Positions 61,364 through 64,000 of a stretch of DNA of 64,000 bases are shown one piece after another. Positions within the stretch are counted from its first letter, which is position 1; every line of letters starts with the position of its first letter. This DNA is from Mesoaciditoga sp. GTDB lineage: Bacteria; Thermotogota; Thermotogae; Mesoaciditogales; Mesoaciditogaceae. A program made the translations under genes and the position numbers. The notes beneath the pieces were generated by a model. That model was not told the DNA's origin. It searched no databases and worked only from the letters and a program-made list of their open reading frames with translations. The stretch is taken from assembly GCA_015491995.1 (NCBI GenBank), contig WGFY01000035.1, positions 1 through 64,000 on the forward strand, in the 5' to 3' direction.

Positions 61364-63159
61364 AGTCCCAACTCTTTTCTTTTTTCATCCGTTGGAATGC
61401 CATTTTCATTCCACCCTCTTACTTTGTAGTATTCCGGGATCAAAATATCCAGTCTCACAGTTGCTCCCTTTTGAGGGCCATCTGGTAGTGGGTCCTTCAA
61501 AAACCTTTTAGGTAGTGTGTCTTCCTTTGGTTCTACACCAGCTTCAAGATTGAAAATTCTCTCAAGATTCCATATCCTTTCACCGATTCTCATGACCTCT
61601 TCGGTGCTCATATCGTATCCAGTCGCGGCGTTTATAAGATCCGCATAATCGTCTGCCGCTAAAGCAAACGAAGTGAACAAGCACAATCCAGCGGAATCTA
61701 TGACACCTGTGAGATCTTGGAATATCTTTACCCATTTGGCTTTTCCTTCAAGTTTTTGAGTTTCTAATTTTTCAGGAACACCTAATATCTCTGGAGATAT
61801 CATGTAACCTCTTACATGGCATGCACCTCTGTTGGACGTTGCATATTCCAAAGCGTGGCCTTGAGCACCTCTGGGATCGTACGCCGGTATTTCTTGTTTT
61901 TTAACGCTCATAGAGAGTTCCGGATGTCCATAAGCTTCTGCAAATCTGTATGATCCTTCTGCAAGCTTATCACCCAAACCTTCCCTGTAAGCGATCGCTT
62001 TCGTGTAATAGACAATTGCTTCCGAATTTCCGAAGCGAGGTTTGGTGGCATTTCCGATCTCTTCATCTTTCAAATACCCTTTTTCGTAAAGTTCCATGGC
62101 ACATGCTATGGTGGACCCAGTGGAGATGGTGTCAAGACCGAGTTTGTTGCAGAGAAAATTCGCCTCTGTTATGGAGATCAGATCTGAAACTCCACAATCA
62201 GCGCCAAAAGCCCATCCGGTTTCATATTCTGGTCCTTCTCCTTCTTCGCCTGTTGGAAGAGTTACCATTCTTCCACAAGCTATCGGACATCCAAAACATG
62301 CTTTGTTCCTGATCAGATATCCTTTTTCAACCAAAGCCTCTCCATTCACTTCTTCGATGTATTCGTAGGTTCCCTGATTGAAATTCTTGGTCGGGTACAT
62401 ACCGTTTGCATTTATTATGCTGTCAAGGACTTTTGTGCCAAGTTTAGGAAGACCTTCACCGGTAATTCCGTTGGCTCTCAGTGTTGTGATCTTCTCTCTC
62501 ACGACTTCGGAAAATCTCCCCTTATCCGCAACCTCTGGTCTCTTGTTTCCTTTTACCACGACCGCTTTAAGCATTTTGCTTCCCATAACGGCTCCTACCC
62601 CAGTTCTCCCAGCTGCCCTGCCTTTATCGTTTATTATCGATGAGATGAGAACTAAATTTTCTCCAGCTGGACCAATGCATGAAACTCTCGCTCTATCATT
62701 TCCCACTTCTTTTAAGATGGCATCGGTTGTGAGATGGGTATCCTTCCCCCATAAATGCGAAGCGTCTTTTATCTCAACATCGCCATTCATGATGGATATA
62801 TAAACCGGTTTGTCAGCCTTTCCTTCCACTATAAGCATATCGTAGCCACAAAAATTCAACTCTGCTCCGAAGAACCCTCCAGAATTGCTGGATGCTATCG
62901 TTCCGGTCAACGGTCCTTTGGTTATAACCATATACCTTCCACCTGTTGGAGCCGTCGTTCCGGTCAACAAACCAGTTGCGAATATGAGCTTATTTTCTGG
63001 GGAAAGCGGATCGATTTTTGGTTCGATCTCACTTATCAAAATTTTAGAGGCCAAACCACGGCCACCTAAATAGAGTTTAAACAGTCCTGGATCGATGGAT
63101 TCTACCTTTGAAGTTTTTTCAGTAAGGTTTACCCTTAGAAGCTTTCCAATGAAACCCAT
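61360..63159 (-). CDS. aor: Aldehyde:ferredoxin oxidoreductase (tungsten)
   Basis: A 599-residue AOR-family enzyme that oxidises aldehydes to acids, reducing ferredoxin, with a bis-pterin tungsten (or molybdenum) centre. It has the N-terminal YLGGRGLASKIL, GTTAPTGGRYMVITKGPLTG, ASSNSGGFFGAEL, the iron-sulfur motif CFGCPIACGR near residues 287-296, DPRGAQGHALEYATSNRGACH, and DSAGLC carrying the fourth ligand. ATG at 63157-63159 follows AAGGGGGTAAG. Together with the MoaD-like, ThiF-like and radical SAM genes it forms a complete enzyme-plus-cofactor operon. Confidence 0.94.
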   Translation of the reverse strand: MGFIGKLLRVNLTEKTSKVESIDPGLFKLYLGGRGLASKILISEIEPKIDPLSPENKLIFATGLLTGTTAPTGGRYMVITKGPLTGTIASSNSGGFFGAELNFCGYDMLIVEGKADKPVYISIMNGDVEIKDASHLWGKDTHLTTDAILKEVGNDRARVSCIGPAGENLVLISSIINDKGRAAGRTGVGAVMGSKMLKAVVVKGNKRPEVADKGRFSEVVREKITTLRANGITGEGLPKLGTKVLDSIINANGMYPTKNFNQGTYEYIEEVNGEALVEKGYLIRNKACFGCPIACGRMVTLPTGEEGEGPEYETGWAFGADCGVSDLISITEANFLCNKLGLDTISTGSTIACAMELYEKGYLKDEEIGNATKPRFGNSEAIVYYTKAIAYREGLGDKLAEGSYRFAEAYGHPELSMSVKKQEIPAYDPRGAQGHALEYATSNRGACHVRGYMISPEILGVPEKLETQKLEGKAKWVKIFQDLTGVIDSAGLCLFTSFALAADDYADLINAATGYDMSTEEVMRIGERIWNLERIFNLEAGVEPKEDTLPKRFLKDPLPDGPQKGATVRLDILIPEYYKVRGWNENGIPTDEKRKELGL

Positions 63160-63184
63160 ACATCTTACCCCCTTGAAAAGAAAG

Positions 63185-63288
63185 ACTCTCCTTTCCAAAC
63201 ACGGGAGGTTACGTGGTTTTCCGCGTAGCCCATTGGTTAAGTTCCATAGATCCGTTGAAGATCTTTAGGGACTTTAACTCGGAGGTAA
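63185..63288 (-). ncRNA. Candidate molybdenum/tungsten cofactor riboswitch
   Basis: The AOR leader on the minus strand begins ACCTCCGAG and ends GGAAAGGAGAG, so CTCC/GGAG closes a basal stem. Inside are a long hairpin (GTTAAAGTCC ... GGAACTTAAC with an AGATC/GATCT tip) and a second hairpin (TACGCGG-AAAA-CCACGTA), followed by ACCTCCC. The arrangement resembles the moco-RNA class; tungsten users carry a variant. The AOR ribosome binding site lies 10-20 bases after it. Identified by eye from the motif order, not by a covariance search. Confidence 0.65.
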
Positions 63289-63292
63289 TTAT

Positions 63293-63322
63293 ATTTTATC
63301 ATATAAATCACATTGTGTGCAA
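63293..63322 (-). promoter_or_regulatory. Promoter of the AOR operon
   Basis: Minus strand -35 TTGCAC (63322-63317), 18-base spacer, -10 TAAAAT (63298-63293). The transcript would start at about 63286, at the first bases of the candidate riboswitch. Confidence 0.5.
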
Positions 63323-63364
63323 AAGTAACGAATGATAGTGTACAATAAGTACTGTAAAAGTTGA

Positions 63365-63434
63365 AAAAGAAAAGAAGTTCCCGTATCCTATTCTTAAGAA
63401 CCACCAACTCAAAAGAATTGAGGGATACAAGAAC
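63365..63434 (-). terminator. Probable terminator of the [4Fe-4S] protein gene
   Basis: On the minus strand GTTC-TT-GTATCC pairs with GGATAC-GG-GAAC around a loop that holds an inner CTCAATTCTTTTGAG hairpin. It is followed by a T-rich stretch. It separates the upstream gene from the AOR promoter. Confidence 0.45.
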
Positions 63435-63504
63435 CATGATTTATATACTTCAATACCTTGAAGATGACAAAAAAGAAGATGATATCGAATTCAAGCGCAT
63501 ACTT

Positions 63505-64000
63505 TCAGTGTCTTTTGCCGTTATCTTTGAATTTCGCCATCAATTCTTCTGGCGTGTACTTTTTCAAATCCATTAAATCGATTCCATTACCAAATGGGCA
63601 ATTTTTTATGCAAAGACCGCAATCGGTTCCGATTTTTCTCCAGAAAGAATAGCATTTTTCTTGTGTTATCTGCCAGCGGAGCTCCTCTCCTATCACTTTG
63701 CGCTTTCCTCTTGGAATGGCCTGTGTGGGACATTTTGTCGAACACATGCCACAAACATCACAAAAGCTTGCAAGGTCAACATCCATTCTTTCATCTGCTT
63801 TTAGAGGCATTTCCGTTGTAACAGCTCCGAGTCTAACCGCTGGCCCGTATTTGGAAGTGATCAGCAGCCCATTCCTTCCAATTTCACCAAGCCCGGCGTC
63901 CTTCGCAAGGGTTGGAAGAACAACCAGGTAATTCCCATCCATCTGGTTTCTCGCTGCGTAGCCTAATTCTCTTATGAAATAAGATAACTGCATACCGATT
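63505..64000 (-). CDS. Twin [4Fe-4S] protein, reductive dehalogenase/QueG-like (partial)
   Basis: The C-terminal 164 residues of a gene that continues beyond the right edge. It reads YFIRELGYAAR, LAKDAGLGEIGRNGLLITSKYGP, then two cluster motifs: FCDVCGMCSTKCPTQAI and, after KCYSFWRKIGTD, CGLCIKNCPFG. The KCYSFWRKxGTDCG stretch is typical of RdhA-like soluble proteins; the first half resembles the epoxyqueuosine reductase group. Corrinoid binding cannot be judged from this part. Confidence 0.82.
   Translation of the reverse strand, partial: IGMQLSYFIRELGYAARNQMDGNYLVVLPTLAKDAGLGEIGRNGLLITSKYGPAVRLGAVTTEMPLKADERMDVDLASFCDVCGMCSTKCPTQAIPRGKRKVIGEELRWQITQEKCYSFWRKIGTDCGLCIKNCPFGNGIDLMDLKKYTPEELMAKFKDNGKRH

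Noticed and set aside
63237-63576. Small open frames on both strands upstream of AOR
   Set aside because: They lie over the promoter, candidate riboswitch and terminator and encode low-complexity peptides.
1-64000. CRISPR arrays, insertion sequences and prophage genes
   Set aside because: No repeated spacer pattern, transposase or integrase motif, or phage structural gene was seen in any frame.

Overview
The window looks like a chromosomal segment of a thermophilic or moderately thermophilic anaerobe of the phylum Thermotogota, possibly an acid-tolerant lineage. The reasons are the order TM1266-type regulator - hydG - small ORF - hydE - hydF for [FeFe]-hydrogenase maturation, a maltose permease MalG enlarged by a very long insert, a tungsten-type aldehyde:ferredoxin oxidoreductase operon, frequent TTG/GTG starts with strong AGGAGG ribosome binding sites, and moderately A+T-rich DNA. 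The placement is inferred from gene content; no rRNA gene is present. No CRISPR array, insertion sequence or prophage was seen.

Layout. 1-3810 (minus): a nucleoside-type ABC importer with two tandem BMP-family binding proteins, a double ATPase and the start of a permease cut by the window edge. 3935-9791 (minus): a compact operon of phosphosugar mutase, metallophosphoesterase, PAP2-like protein, acylphosphatase, membrane protein, TmcAL and BioY. 9862-9936: tRNA-Val(CAC) with its own promoter and terminator, followed on the minus strand by a membrane acyltransferase. 11268-19261: malE-malF-malG (no malK) followed by an alkaline-phosphatase-fold enzyme, a membrane protein and acpS. 19389-22337: a class III aminotransferase, a hairpin-rich intergenic region, an SPW-type membrane protein and HU. 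22755-26819: a REC-GGDEF response regulator, an RND/MMPL exporter and a convergent degenerate CPBP-like membrane protein. 26924-37404: one long plus-strand run with tight overlaps (comM, radical SAM-HhH, dxr, rseP, DedA fused to a degenerate phosphoesterase, ispG, panC, a small exporter-like protein, degV). 37416-39191: a GAF/PAS/PAS/GGDEF protein on the minus strand. 39346-46251: HAD hydrolase, FAD oxidoreductase, secreted phosphoesterase with a probable AUA start, D-Ala-D-Ala-ligase-like ATP-grasp, CGGC protein, Gfo/Idh/MocA dehydrogenase and a secreted alpha/beta hydrolase.

46286-53472 is a metal-response island. It holds a decayed Zn/Cd P-type ATPase (minus strand), then a plus-strand operon behind a CsoR-like operator: DUF302, CopA, ScdA_N-like, YHS, SHOCT membrane protein, rusticyanin-like cupredoxin, DsrE-like protein, a methyltransferase broken by one stop codon, a mercuric reductase remnant, CopZ/MerP-like metallochaperone and csoR. 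Copper sensing, export, chaperoning and an anchored blue-copper protein sit together here, beside three genes in decay.

53695-59389: the hydrogenase maturation operon (TM1266-like, HydG, small protein, HydE, HydF) followed by aspartase. 59357-63159 (minus): a self-contained tungsten enzyme operon (AOR, MoaD-like, ThiF/MoeB-like, radical SAM-SPASM maturase) behind a leader that resembles the molybdenum/tungsten cofactor riboswitch. The window ends inside a gene for a twin [4Fe-4S] protein related to reductive dehalogenase/QueG proteins.
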